Shown here piece after piece: positions 1 to 7,082 of a stretch of 18,329 bases of DNA. Source of the DNA: Thermoleophilia bacterium (GTDB taxonomy: Bacteria; Actinomycetota; Thermoleophilia; Gaiellales; Gaiellaceae); contig JACVSB010000010.1 of assembly GCA_014534155.1 (NCBI GenBank), forward strand, positions 1 through 18,329, given 5' to 3'. A program made the position numbers and the translations under genes. The notes beneath the pieces were generated by a model, which saw only the letters and a program-made list of their open reading frames with translations, ran no database searches and was not told the DNA's origin. How positions within the stretch are numbered: the first letter of the stretch is position 1; each line of letters starts with the position of its first letter.

Positions 1-1
1 C

Positions 2-352
2 TCGGGCGCGTGCGCGCTCACGATCGGCCTCCTGCGCGACGCGCCGCTTCCGCTCCTCGTCGCGGTCGCCCTGGTCTGGGGCTTCACCGTGGTGGCCGAC
101 TCGGCGCAGTTCTCGACGCTGGTCACGGAGCTCGCCGAGCAGCGGTACGTCGCCACGGCGCTCGCACTCCAGCTCGCGGCCGGGTTCACGCTGACCGTCG
201 CCACCATCTGGCTTGTCCCCCTGGTCGCGGACGCGGTCGGGTGGCGCTGGGCGTTCGCCGTGCTCGCCCCGGGTCCCGCGCTCGGCGTTCTCGCGATGCT
301 CCGTCTCGGCAGCCTTCCGGAGGCTGCGCGGATCGCGAGCGGGCGGGGCTAG
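2..352 (+). CDS. MFS-type transporter, C-terminal part (5' end outside window)
   Basis: The reading frame is open from the first bases of the window and ends at TAG 350-352, leaving about 116 residues of a membrane protein. Three or four hydrophobic segments can be seen: near the window edge (LLVAVALVWGFTVVADSAQF), then LQLAAGFTLTVATIWLVPLV, then WRWAFAVLAPGPALGVLAML. They are separated by a short charged loop (TELAEQRY). The W-R-W-A-F turn followed by a final helix and a short basic tail is typical of the last helices of major facilitator superfamily permeases. The substrate cannot be told from this fragment. The stop codon overlaps the stop of the convergent gene on the other strand: both use CTAG at 349-352. 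No terminator hairpin is visible. The family call is fairly safe, the subfamily open. Confidence 0.72.
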   Translation, partial: SGACALTIGLLRDAPLPLLVAVALVWGFTVVADSAQFSTLVTELAEQRYVATALALQLAAGFTLTVATIWLVPLVADAVGWRWAFAVLAPGPALGVLAMLRLGSLPEAARIASGRG

Positions 353-720
353 CCGTCGCTCAGGCCGAGCGCCGGCTCGCGGCAGCGCGAGCGCGCCCAG
401 TCGGCCGCGGCGTGGACGACCTGCGCGAGGTCCGACTTTCCGATCCGGTTCGAGAGCCGGATCCAGCCGGCGGAGGATGTCCCGGGCGGCTCGACCGTGA
501 GAACCTCGACGACGGGAATGCCGCGAGCCGCGAAAGCGGAGGCCTGGCCACGGCCGATCAGGCGGCCGCGAAAGACGACGACGACGTCCGCGCTCGGGTC
601 CTCAGCGTCGTCGAGGGGCCGCGTCCGCAACTCGACGTCGAACCCGTCCTCCTCGAGCAGCGCCGCGAACTCGGGCTGGCGCGCCGCGATCACCAGCACC
701 TTCCCCCCGCTCGTCGCCAC
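349..720 (-). CDS. small receiver-like (alpha/beta) protein, function unknown
   Basis: A 123-residue protein with a GTG start. The order of elements resembles a response-regulator receiver fold: a first strand KVLVIA, a helix with PEFAALLEEDGF, a strand DVELRT, a central strand ADVVVVF, a strand GIPVVEVLT, and a last helix SDLAQVVHAAADWA. The usual acidic pair after strand one and the phospho-accepting Asp at the end of strand three are absent. There VVVVF is followed by R-G-R. If it is a receiver fold it is therefore a pseudo-receiver that cannot be phosphorylated in the normal way. A Rossmann-like fold of another kind is equally possible. It stands alone, divergent from the VOC gene across about 60 bases and tail to tail with the MFS gene. 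Coding status is supported by a sensible composition; function is not assigned. Confidence 0.6.
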   Translation of the reverse strand: MATSGGKVLVIAARQPEFAALLEEDGFDVELRTRPLDDAEDPSADVVVVFRGRLIGRGQASAFAARGIPVVEVLTVEPPGTSSAGWIRLSNRIGKSDLAQVVHAAADWARSRCREPALGLSDG

Positions 721-782
721 GTGGGAATGATCCCCAGGGAGCCGCCGTTTTGAATCGCGATCCTTCGGGGGATCTCTCGCCC

Positions 783-1454
783 ATGCAGATCGAGAAGCTG
801 GATCACGTGGCCCTCTGGGTCTCCCAGCGCGACGCCATCGCGGAAGAAGCGACGACGCGCCTGGGAATGCACGCGATCGACCGCACCGACGCCTTCACGC
901 TCGTCGGTGCCGATGCCCGGCGCGGCAAGCTGACGCTCTTCGGAGGCGACGGCGAGCGGGAGCGCGGTGCGCTCAAGCACGTCGCCCTGCGCGTGCCCGA
1001 CGTCGCAGCCGCCAGCGGGCTGCTCGGCGGGGCCGACGAGGTGACACTCCCGGACGGGCTCGTCGTGCGCGTGGTGGAAGCGAGGACGGACGTCGCCTAC
1101 GACCTTGACCATGTGGCCCTGTTCTCGCGCGACCCGGAGAGAACGGCAGAGCGCTACCTCGAGCTCGGCTTCGCGCCCGCGCTGCCGGGGCCGGGAGGCG
1201 AGCCTCGGGTCGAGGCCGGAGGTGCGTACGTCGAGTTCCACGTGGGCGATCCGGGCGAGCCGCGAAACCCGCTCCTGAACCACATCGCGGTCCTCGTCGC
1301 CTCGGCGGACGAGCAGCTCGAGGAGGCGCGCGAGCGGGGCCTCGACGTCGCCGACGTGGTGGACGCGCCGAACACGAAGGCCGTCTTCATCTGGGGCCCC
1401 GAGCGGGTGAAGATCGAGTACGTCGAGCACAAGCCGACGTTCTCGCTCGTCTGA
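783..1454 (+). CDS. VOC-superfamily protein with two glyoxalase/dioxygenase-like domains
   Basis: A 223-residue protein of the vicinal oxygen chelate fold, the family of glyoxalase I, extradiol dioxygenases and fosfomycin-resistance enzymes. Four beta-alpha-beta modules start at LDHVALWV (about 6), KHVALRV (65), DHVALFS (109) and NHIAVLV (166). The second domain shows a full His-Glu-His-Glu ligand set: H110, E151, H167 and E212. In the first domain H8, H66 and E99 are present, but the Glu expected at the end of module one is missing (TLF at 51-53). I chose ATG 783 (MQIEKLDHV) over an in-frame TTG at 750 because it places the first strand at the N-terminus and has a G-rich stretch (GGGGGA, 767-772) upstream. 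The next gene, an FAD oxidoreductase, begins at the stop codon, so the two are probably cotranscribed. The substrate is unknown; ring-cleavage dioxygenase-like or isomerase activity is possible. Confidence 0.82.
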   Translation: MQIEKLDHVALWVSQRDAIAEEATTRLGMHAIDRTDAFTLVGADARRGKLTLFGGDGERERGALKHVALRVPDVAAASGLLGGADEVTLPDGLVVRVVEARTDVAYDLDHVALFSRDPERTAERYLELGFAPALPGPGGEPRVEAGGAYVEFHVGDPGEPRNPLLNHIAVLVASADEQLEEARERGLDVADVVDAPNTKAVFIWGPERVKIEYVEHKPTFSLV

Positions 1455-2539
1455 CCGGCCGTCGCCAGCCGGATCTCCTCGTCGCCGGCGCCGGGATGGC
1501 GGGCCTCGTCGCGGCCGCGCGCGCGCGCGAGCTCGGCGCGTCTGTCGTCGTGCACGAGAAGGGCGACCGCGCGGGCGGCTCGATGCTCCTCTCGGGCGGG
1601 TTCGTCTGGCGCTACCGCGAGTGGGAGCAGTTCCGGAAGGAGTGCCCTCGCGGCGAGACGGCGCTCCAGCGGCTCGTGTGGGAGCGCCTCGACGACGCGC
1701 TCTCGTGGCTCGAGTCGCGAGGCGCTCCGGCGCTCACGCGCGAGACGGGAAACCCGCTCACGACGGGCGTTCGGTTCGACACGCGCAGGCTCACGGAGGC
1801 GCTCGTTCGCAGCGCCGGCGAGGTCCGCCTGCGGAGGCCGCTGAACGAGCTCCCCTCCGAGGCTCCCGTCGTTCTCGCGACCGGAGGCTTCCAGGGCGAC
1901 GAGGCCCTCGTCCGCCGCTACGTGACCCCCGAGGCGCGCGCGCTCCTTCTGCGCGCGAACCCCTGGAGCGTCGGCGACGGCCTGCGGCTCGCGCTCCTCC
2001 GCGGCGCCGGGCTGAGCGACGGCATGGACGAGTTCTGGGGGCGGGCGATGCCGGCGCCGCCTGCCCGGGTCGGGGAGCCGGACTTCCGTCGCCTCGCGCA
2101 GTCGTTCGCGAGACATGCGCGCGTGGTCAACGAGCGCGGCGACGCGTACGCGGCGCGCACGTGGTCCGAGATCGACGTCGCGCAGTGGATCGCCCGCCAG
2201 CCGCGCGGGCGGGCGTGGTTCCACGTTGCAGACGACGCGCTCGACGCCTCCGTGCGGAGGCGCACGGTGCGCGAGATGCTCGAGGCGGCACTGGCGGCGG
2301 GTGGACGCGTGGAACGCCGGAGGGGCGAGACCGTTGTGGAGGTCGTCGCCGGCATCACGACGACGCTTGGGGGCATTCGGATCGACGAGAGAGCGCGGGC
2401 CGCGGAGGGGCTCTGGGTCGTGGGAGCGGACGCCGGCGGAATCTCGACGGGCGGGTGGGCGAGCACGCTCGCCTCCGCGCTCGTCTTCGGGCTCGTCGCC
2501 GCCGAGGACGCCGTCGCGTCCGACCGGGGTCGACGCTAG
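1451..2539 (+). CDS. compact FAD-dependent oxidoreductase (fumarate reductase flavoprotein-like), apparent CTG start
   Basis: A flavoprotein of the FAD_binding_2 type (fumarate reductase flavoprotein and 3-ketosteroid dehydrogenase relatives). Seen in order, numbered from CTG 1451: the dinucleotide motif GAGMAG (13-18), the ribose-binding Glu in VVVHEKG (E36), GGSMLLSGGFVW (42-53), VVLATGGF (140-147), N-P-W-S-V-G-D-G-L, and a C-terminal stretch from LWVVGADAGGISTGG to ALVFGLVAAEDA that would close over the flavin. The first ATG (1496) lies inside the GxGxxG motif, so it cannot be the real start. The frame runs open upstream without ATG, GTG or TTG, and CTG 1451 overlaps the upstream TGA as CTGA. 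At about 362 residues it is shorter than the family's usual 450-550. The segment before ATGG is compressed. Its partner and substrate are unknown, but coupling to the VOC gene suggests one pathway for a cyclic or aromatic substrate. Confidence 0.78.
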   Translation: MTGRRQPDLLVAGAGMAGLVAAARARELGASVVVHEKGDRAGGSMLLSGGFVWRYREWEQFRKECPRGETALQRLVWERLDDALSWLESRGAPALTRETGNPLTTGVRFDTRRLTEALVRSAGEVRLRRPLNELPSEAPVVLATGGFQGDEALVRRYVTPEARALLLRANPWSVGDGLRLALLRGAGLSDGMDEFWGRAMPAPPARVGEPDFRRLAQSFARHARVVNERGDAYAARTWSEIDVAQWIARQPRGRAWFHVADDALDASVRRRTVREMLEAALAAGGRVERRRGETVVEVVAGITTTLGGIRIDERARAAEGLWVVGADAGGISTGGWASTLASALVFGLVAAEDAVASDRGRR

Positions 2540-2730
2540 CGCGGCTGGAGGTAGGCGCAGGGCCGCTCGTCGCCGGGAAGCGGCGACGCGGCGACCTTGA
2601 CGACGACGAAGCGCTGCGAGCTCTCCTCGACGTCGCTCCCGGGAGCGGGAGGGTCGCCCTCGCGCTCCGCGAGCTCGTAGCCGGAGGCCTTCCAGACGAA
2701 GAGCAGATGAGCACCGCTCCCCTCGGCCAT
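2536..2730 (-). CDS. 64-residue conserved-looking protein, function unknown
   Basis: A small soluble protein with an ATG start. The body reads as a compact beta-rich domain: HLLFVWKASGYELAEREGDP, then a glycine/proline turn, QRFVVVKVAASPLPGDERPC and a short tail AYLQPR. The alternation of hydrophobic strands and the well-formed P-L-P-G-D-E-R-P-C-A-Y-L end argue that it is translated and not a chance frame. I recall similar short proteins in high-GC actinobacteria but cannot name a family. It lies 12 bases downstream of the sensor kinase gene in the same direction, so it may be the last gene of the two-component operon. Its stop overlaps that of the convergent flavoprotein gene (CTAG, 2536-2539). 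One Cys and no clear catalytic motif are present. Confidence 0.6.
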   Translation of the reverse strand: MAEGSGAHLLFVWKASGYELAEREGDPPAPGSDVEESSQRFVVVKVAASPLPGDERPCAYLQPR

Positions 2731-2742
2731 CGCGGCCCGAGT

Positions 2743-3981
2743 CTAACTCGACGCCGCGTCGGGAACGGCGCCCGCCGCGTCGGCCCGGCCGCTGTAGGCC
2801 GGGAGAACGACGCGCACGCTCGTTCCCCCTTCTGGGCGGCGATCCACGCTGACGCGACCGCTAAGGACGTGGACGCGTTCGGACAGGTCGTCGATACCTC
2901 CGCGGCGCCGCTCGCCGACGCCGTCATCTTCGATCTCGATCGTGAACGAATCGCCGTCGCTCGTGACGAGAACGCGGACCCGCTTCGGCCGGCGCCGGAC
3001 GGCCTGGTTGATCGCCTCGCGGATCAGCTGGTAGAGCGCGACCTGCGCCTTCTCGGCAAGCGCCTCGCCGCCGGCCACGTCCGTCTCGACGTGGATCTCG
3101 TGGGATCCCTCCACCTGCTCCGCGAGCGAGTCCACCGCGGCCGCGAACCCCTGGTCGCGCAGCACGAGCGGCTCGATCGCGAACGAGAGGTCGCGCAGGG
3201 TGCGGATCGTGTCGCGCTCGCGCGCGAGCGAGCCCTCGATCACCCTCACGGCGTCGTCGTAGCGACCTTCGCGGACGGCCGCGAGGGCGGCGTCGTGCAT
3301 GAGCGCGATCCCCGACATGGACTGCAGGGGTCCGTCGTGGAGGAAGATCGAGAGGCGCCGTCGCTCGTCTTGCTCGGCCGTGATCAGACGTTCGGTCAGC
3401 CGCGCCCGCTCCTCCTCGCGCTCCCTCGCCTCGGCGATGAGACGAGCGGTCTCGACAGCGCGCGAGGCGAAGTCGGCGAGCACGGTCGCCCGCATGAGAT
3501 CGACGCGCGGGAACGGCTCCCGGCGTCGAAGCTCGAGCGTCCCGATCGCGCTCTCCCCGGCCCGCAGCGGAACACGGAGGACCTCGTCGGCCTCGCGCGC
3601 GGGGTCGACGGGGGGCTCATGGGGGGGAATGACCCGGGCCGCCTGAGCGCGGAAGAGGCGCTGCGCCTCGGCGCACGTACGGTCGAGGACGGCTCGCGGC
3701 TCGTGGGACTGCGAGACGACGGCGATCGATTCGACCAGAGCCTCCAGGAACCGGGCGTGGCCGGCGAGCTCGCCTTCGGCCGATTCGTGGCGGCGGCGCT
3801 CGGAGACGATGAGGAAAACGGCGAGGGCGCCGGCGAAGCCCGCGGCAGCCACGAGGCCGCCCGCGGCCACCCTGGGGCTCGAGACGGCCAGACCGAGGCC
3901 TGCGACCGCGGCAGCACCGACGACCGTCGCGACGAGCGCTTCCGGAAGCCGAGAGCGGGCGCTAATCGATGATCGCCTCAC
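2743..3981 (-). CDS. two-component sensor histidine kinase (HisKA_3/NarL-type partner)
   Basis: A membrane-anchored sensor kinase of the NarX/DesK/LiaS group that should phosphorylate the response regulator encoded just upstream. Numbered from GTG 3981 there are two hydrophobic segments (about 14-33 and 37-59) with almost no loop between. A GAF-like sensor region follows (about 75-200, including VPLRAGESAIGTLELRRREP), then the HisKA_3 dimerisation helix with the phospho-accepting His in FLHDGPLQ (H215). The ATPase domain has REAINQA (N325), DDGVG (352-356) and the glycine lid with EGGTSVRVVLPA. An ATG further upstream (4089) would add about 36 Arg/Ser-rich residues translated from within the regulator gene. 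GTG 3981 gives a 20-base overlap with the regulator stop and a normal N-terminus. With no large extracellular loop, the signal is probably membrane-borne or cytosolic. Confidence 0.87.
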   Translation of the reverse strand: MRRSSISARSRLPEALVATVVGAAAVAGLGLAVSSPRVAAGGLVAAAGFAGALAVFLIVSERRRHESAEGELAGHARFLEALVESIAVVSQSHEPRAVLDRTCAEAQRLFRAQAARVIPPHEPPVDPAREADEVLRVPLRAGESAIGTLELRRREPFPRVDLMRATVLADFASRAVETARLIAEAREREEERARLTERLITAEQDERRRLSIFLHDGPLQSMSGIALMHDAALAAVREGRYDDAVRVIEGSLARERDTIRTLRDLSFAIEPLVLRDQGFAAAVDSLAEQVEGSHEIHVETDVAGGEALAEKAQVALYQLIREAINQAVRRRPKRVRVLVTSDGDSFTIEIEDDGVGERRRGGIDDLSERVHVLSGRVSVDRRPEGGTSVRVVLPAYSGRADAAGAVPDAASS

Positions 3982-4582
3982 GCAGCGCGATTGCGACCGC
4001 GTGCGTGCGCGTGTCGGCCTCAAGCTTGGCGAGGATGTGCCGCACGTGGCTCTTGACGGTTTCCTGGCTGATGAAGAGCCGTTGCGCAACGTCCGAGTTC
4101 GACATGCCGTCGGCGAGGAGCTGGAGGATCTCGCGCTCCCGCGCGGTCAGCATGTCCTCCTTGTCACGGGCGAGGAAGTCCGGCATCAGCGCTGGGTCGA
4201 GGTACCCCTCGCCGTTCGCGACCTTCTCGATCGCGCGCAGAAGCGTCTGGTGCGGCGCCTCCTTCAGGATGTAGCCCTTGGCCCCGGACTCCAGGCCGCG
4301 ACCGAGGAGCGTTCGCTCGCCGTACGCCGTGAAGATGAGCACCGAGGTCGACGGGAGCTTTTCCCGGAGGACCTTGGTCGCCTCGAGCCCGTCCATGCCC
4401 GGCATCCGCACGTCCATGATCACGACGTTCGGTCGCCGCCTCTCCGCCAACGAGATCGCGCCGGCCCCGTCGGAGGCCTCCCCGACGACGCGGATGTGCG
4501 GCGCCCGGGAAAGCGAAAGGCGGAGACCCTCGCGGACGACCTCGTGGTCATCGGCGATCAGGCAAGTGATTTCAGTTGGCAG
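3962..4582 (-). CDS. NarL/FixJ-family response regulator, apparent CTG start
   Basis: A DNA-binding response regulator of about 206 residues, the usual length. With CTG 4582 as start, the receiver holds the acidic pair D11-D12 in LIADDHEVVREG, the phosphorylation site D57 in VVIMDVRMPGMDG, T85 in LIFTAYGE and K107 in GYILKEAP, all at canonical spacing. The LuxR-type helix-turn-helix fills the C-terminus (LTAREREILQLLADGMSN, then SQETVKSHVRHILAKL). The first conventional in-frame start (TTG 4450) would delete the acidic pair and the first two strands. Upstream of CTG the frame stays open for some 20 codons but has no ATG, GTG or TTG. A Shine-Dalgarno-like AGGGAG lies 10 bases before CTG. It is followed by, and overlaps, its kinase gene. 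Targets are unknown. Confidence 0.88.
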   Translation of the reverse strand: MPTEITCLIADDHEVVREGLRLSLSRAPHIRVVGEASDGAGAISLAERRRPNVVIMDVRMPGMDGLEATKVLREKLPSTSVLIFTAYGERTLLGRGLESGAKGYILKEAPHQTLLRAIEKVANGEGYLDPALMPDFLARDKEDMLTAREREILQLLADGMSNSDVAQRLFISQETVKSHVRHILAKLEADTRTHAVAIALREAIID

Positions 4583-4592
4583 TGTTCCAACG

Positions 4593-4598
4593 CTCCCT
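4593..4598 (-). promoter_or_regulatory. ribosome binding site supporting the CTG start of the response regulator
   Basis: On the minus strand the bases read AGGGAG and end 10 bases before CTG 4582. No ATG, GTG or TTG lies in the regulator frame between the upstream stop and the essential acidic pair. This is the main sequence support for the unusual start. The spacing is at the long end of normal. Confidence 0.4.
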
Positions 4599-4605
4599 GC
4601 TGACG

Positions 4606-4611
4606 ATAGTA
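4606..4611 (-). promoter_or_regulatory. possible -10 element for the two-component operon
   Basis: On the minus strand the hexamer TACTAT keeps the key T-A...T positions of an actinobacterial -10 box, and it would start a transcript just before the AGGGAG site. No convincing -35 hexamer is seen 16-18 bases upstream. The rest of the 158-base gap between this operon and the divergent CorC-like gene shows no other clear promoter on either strand. Confidence 0.22.
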
Positions 4612-4740
4612 GTCGGCGTTTCGGCGCGCGACTTTAGGATTTCCCCCTGCGCGGCGCGGGGTTCCGCCCTTCACTCGGCTATCCTCTGACCACCTCTTGG
4701 ACGAGCAACCGCCCAGTCCCCGCGCCCCGGAGAGCGGGGC

Positions 4741-6039
4741 GTGAACGATCTCTCCCGCATCGCCGTCGTGCTCGCCCTCGTCGCGGGCAACGCGCTCTTC
4801 GTCGCCGCCGAGTACGCGCTCGTCACGGGGCGGCGCGCCCGTCTCGAGGATCTGGCCAAGTCCGGGAGCAAGCGTGCCGACGTCGCGCTGCGCCTCATGG
4901 ACCAGCCGGTCCGGTTCATCAGCACGGTGCAGGTTGGCATCACGGTCTTCGGGATCCTCCTCGGCGCCGTCGGCGAGCCGCTCGTGTCGGGCTTCTTCGG
5001 CGACTCGGTCCCGCGCGGGATCTCGTTCCTCGTCGCCTTCCTCGTCCTCACGTACCTGAGCGTCGTCCTGGGCGAGCTCGTCCCGAAGGCCGTCGCCCTC
5101 CAGCGCGCCGAGCGCCTCGGCGTCCTCCTCGCCGTGCCCCTCGACTGGTTGGGCAAGGTCCTCGCCCCGCTCGTCTGGGTCCTGGACAAGTCCGCGAGCA
5201 GCGTCGCCCGCCTTTTCCGCGTTCCACCCGGGCGCGCCGGGCTGACCGCGAACAGCGAAGAGGACATCCGGCACCTCGTCGCGGAGGCCGAGGACGTCGG
5301 GGCGATCGAGACGGCCGAGGAGGAGATGGTGTACAAGGTCTTCGACTTCGCGGACAAGGAGGCGCACGAGGTCATGGTTCCGCGTCCGCAGGTCGTCGCG
5401 CTCTCGGTCGAGCTGCCCCCGCAGGAGGCGCTCGCCGCGGTGATCGACTCCCCGTACACGCGCTATCCCGTCTACCGCGGATCCCTCGACGACGTGCTCG
5501 GGATCCTCCACGTGCGCGACCTCTTCAAAGCGCTCTACGACCGCGGGATCGACAACGTGGAGGTGAACGGGCTCGTCCGCACGGCGTACGTCGTGCCGGA
5601 GACGAAAGACCTTGCGGCGCTCCTCGCCGAGTTTCGCCGCACGAACCAGCACATGGCGATCGTCGTGGACGAGTACGGGGGCGTCGCCGGCATCGTCACG
5701 CTGGAGGATCTGCTGGAGGAGATCGTGGGAGAGATCGAGGACGAGTACGACCTTCCGGACGAATCCGTCGAGCGCCTGGACGAACGGCGGATCCGGATCG
5801 ACGGGACCTTCCCGATCGACGACTTCAACGAGCAGTTCTCCCAGGAGCTGCCGCAGGAGGACTTCCACACCGTCGCCGGTTTCGTCTTCGGGCAGCTCGG
5901 CCGGGCCGCCGAGCAGGGCGACGAGCTCCTCTGGAACGGTCTGCGCTTCGGCGTCGTCGAGGTCGACGGGCCGCGGATCGGACGGCTGGAGATCGAGTTC
6001 CTGGACGGCGAGGCGGCCGAGGAGCTTTCCGCCGGCTAG
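4741..6039 (+). CDS. CorC/HlyC-type membrane protein (DUF21-CBS-CBS-transporter-associated domain)
   Basis: A 432-residue protein of the CNNM/CorC (hemolysin C-like, UPF0053) family, linked to magnesium or other cation export and homeostasis. Its parts appear in order. A DUF21 membrane domain has an N-terminal helix ([20 protein letters not shown]), then [13 protein letters not shown], a helix at about 92-112 leading to [11 protein letters not shown], and a helix near 128-148. A CBS pair follows, with [11 protein letters not shown] (about 211), YTRYPVYRG, and the hallmark [20 protein letters not shown] (308-327). A C-terminal CorC_HlyC domain of about 345-425 completes it ([13 protein letters not shown] to [13 protein letters not shown]). 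The GTG start sits after a purine-rich GGAGAGCGGGG stretch. The length is normal and nothing is missing. It stands between two unrelated transcription units, with no sign of a link to the sugar genes downstream. Confidence 0.92.
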   Translation: MNDLSRIAVVLALVAGNALFVAAEYALVTGRRARLEDLAKSGSKRADVALRLMDQPVRFISTVQVGITVFGILLGAVGEPLVSGFFGDSVPRGISFLVAFLVLTYLSVVLGELVPKAVALQRAERLGVLLAVPLDWLGKVLAPLVWVLDKSASSVARLFRVPPGRAGLTANSEEDIRHLVAEAEDVGAIETAEEEMVYKVFDFADKEAHEVMVPRPQVVALSVELPPQEALAAVIDSPYTRYPVYRGSLDDVLGILHVRDLFKALYDRGIDNVEVNGLVRTAYVVPETKDLAALLAEFRRTNQHMAIVVDEYGGVAGIVTLEDLLEEIVGEIEDEYDLPDESVERLDERRIRIDGTFPIDDFNEQFSQELPQEDFHTVAGFVFGQLGRAAEQGDELLWNGLRFGVVEVDGPRIGRLEIEFLDGEAAEELSAG

Positions 6040-6044
6040 GCGTC

Positions 6045-6059
6045 GACGCGCGAAGCGTC
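6045..6059 (+). repeat. small hairpin between the CorC-like and isomerase genes
   Basis: GACGC and GCGTC (5 bp) flank a GCGAA loop. The arm overlaps a 10-base perfect palindrome, GCGTCGACGC at 6040-6049. It lies 5 bases after the CorC-like stop and about 20 bases before the isomerase start. It has no T-run. It could be a weak terminator or an operator for the sugar genes, but such palindromes arise often at this GC content. Confidence 0.25.
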
Positions 6060-6080
6060 CATCGGGGAAGATACGGGGCC

Positions 6081-7082
6081 GTGAAGACGAGCCTCGGCAT
6101 CTGGGCGTTCGGGTCCATGGTCACCCGGTTCAACCCCAACGGGTACAAGCCCGAGGTTGCCGGAGAGTCGCCGGCGGCCCTCGTCCGCCGCGCCGTCGAG
6201 GGCCTGGGCGAGCTGATCGACGGCTACGAGTTCCACTACCCGCAGGAGCTGAACGAGCACAACCTCGACGAGATCCGGGGAGCGCTCGACGGGCACGACA
6301 TCTACTGCCTCGCGACGGGCCTGCATCTCGACCGTCTGTTCGCCCGCGGCGGCCTCTCGTCTCCCGACGAGGGCGTGCGTCGTGAAGCGCGGACGCGGAC
6401 GCTCGAGGCTGTCGACTTCGCCGGCGAGCTCGGCGCGCACTTCATCATCTGGCCGGGGATCGAGGGCTACAACTACCCGTTCCAGACGCCCTACCGCGAG
6501 AGCTGGGCGTGGTTCGTCGAGGGCATCGGGGAGGCCGCCGAGCGCTGCCGCGACCGCGGGATCCTCCTCTTCCTCGAGCACAAGAACTCCGAGCCCGCGA
6601 TGAACATCTTCATGCGCAACATCGGCATGACGCTGCACGTGATCCACACCCTGCGCGCGCAGGGCCTCACGAACGTGCGGGTGAACATGGACTGGCAGCA
6701 CCTGATCATGAACGGCGAGAACCTGGCCGAGTACGCCGCCCTGCTCGCCGCCGAAGGCCTCCTCGGACACCAGCACGCGAACTCCGGATGGGGCACGTTC
6801 GACGACGACATGATCGTCGGCGCGACGCGGTTCATGGAGACGCTCGAGCTCGCCCTCGAGCTGCGCCGGGCCGGCTACGGGGAGCACGGGGAGCGCCTGG
6901 GCTTCGACCTCTACCCCTACACCGAGGACGCTGTCGCCGCCGTGCGCAGGAGCGTCCTCCAGTGGCGCTTCATCGACGCCGTCGCGGCGAGAATCGACGA
7001 GCCCGCGCTGCGGGAAGCGCAGAGGCGAAAGGACGCGGTCGCCGCCTACGAGCTCGTCTACTCGGCTCTCGGCGGCGAGTGA
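6081..7082 (+). CDS. TIM-barrel sugar isomerase (xylose/rhamnose isomerase-like)
   Basis: A 333-residue cytosolic protein of the xylose-isomerase-like TIM-barrel superfamily, probably an aldose-ketose isomerase. Visible candidate metal and catalytic residues in order: E166 and K168 in FLEHKNSEP, D204 and H207 in VNMDWQHLIMNG, H230 and H232 in GHQHANSG, an acidic run D241-D243, and D276 in GFDLYPY. The E-x-K, then D-x-x-H, then H, then D series is the arrangement of two-metal sugar isomerases. The Asp/His choice is closer to the Pseudomonas-type L-rhamnose isomerase than to classical XylA, which uses E...E-x-x-H...D...D. The start is GTG 6081. A xylulokinase gene lies downstream on the same strand, so D-xylose is the leading substrate guess, with L-rhamnose-like, lyxose or other sugars as alternatives. 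Its 3' end overlaps the 3' end of the opposite-strand MBL gene by 25 bases. Confidence 0.82.
   Translation: MKTSLGIWAFGSMVTRFNPNGYKPEVAGESPAALVRRAVEGLGELIDGYEFHYPQELNEHNLDEIRGALDGHDIYCLATGLHLDRLFARGGLSSPDEGVRREARTRTLEAVDFAGELGAHFIIWPGIEGYNYPFQTPYRESWAWFVEGIGEAAERCRDRGILLFLEHKNSEPAMNIFMRNIGMTLHVIHTLRAQGLTNVRVNMDWQHLIMNGENLAEYAALLAAEGLLGHQHANSGWGTFDDDMIVGATRFMETLELALELRRAGYGEHGERLGFDLYPYTEDAVAAVRRSVLQWRFIDAVAARIDEPALREAQRRKDAVAAYELVYSALGGE

Noticed and set aside
690..1430. A minus-strand frame opposite the VOC gene.
   Set aside because: The plus strand encodes four clear VOC modules. The antisense frame has no recognisable structure and would overlap the real divergent gene's start.
1621..3972. 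A 783-residue open frame on the plus strand.
   Set aside because: It overlaps the flavoprotein out of frame and runs antisense through the whole sensor kinase. It is Arg/Ala-rich without motifs, a shadow of those genes.
3982..4089. An N-terminal extension of the sensor kinase from ATG 4089.
   Set aside because: The extra 36 residues are Arg/Ser-rich and read from within the regulator's DNA-binding domain in another frame. GTG 3981 gives a normal membrane-anchored N-terminus.
4558..5868. A 436-residue minus-strand frame opposite the CorC-like gene.
   Set aside because: Its content mirrors the CBS/CorC gene on the other strand (Asp/Val/Glu-rich), it has no domain, and the plus-strand product is complete and conserved.
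6040..6049. The palindrome GCGTCGACGC as a confident operator for the sugar genes.
   Set aside because: It is made of CG-rich steps frequent in this DNA and does not recur before other genes in the window, so only the small hairpin is listed, at low confidence.
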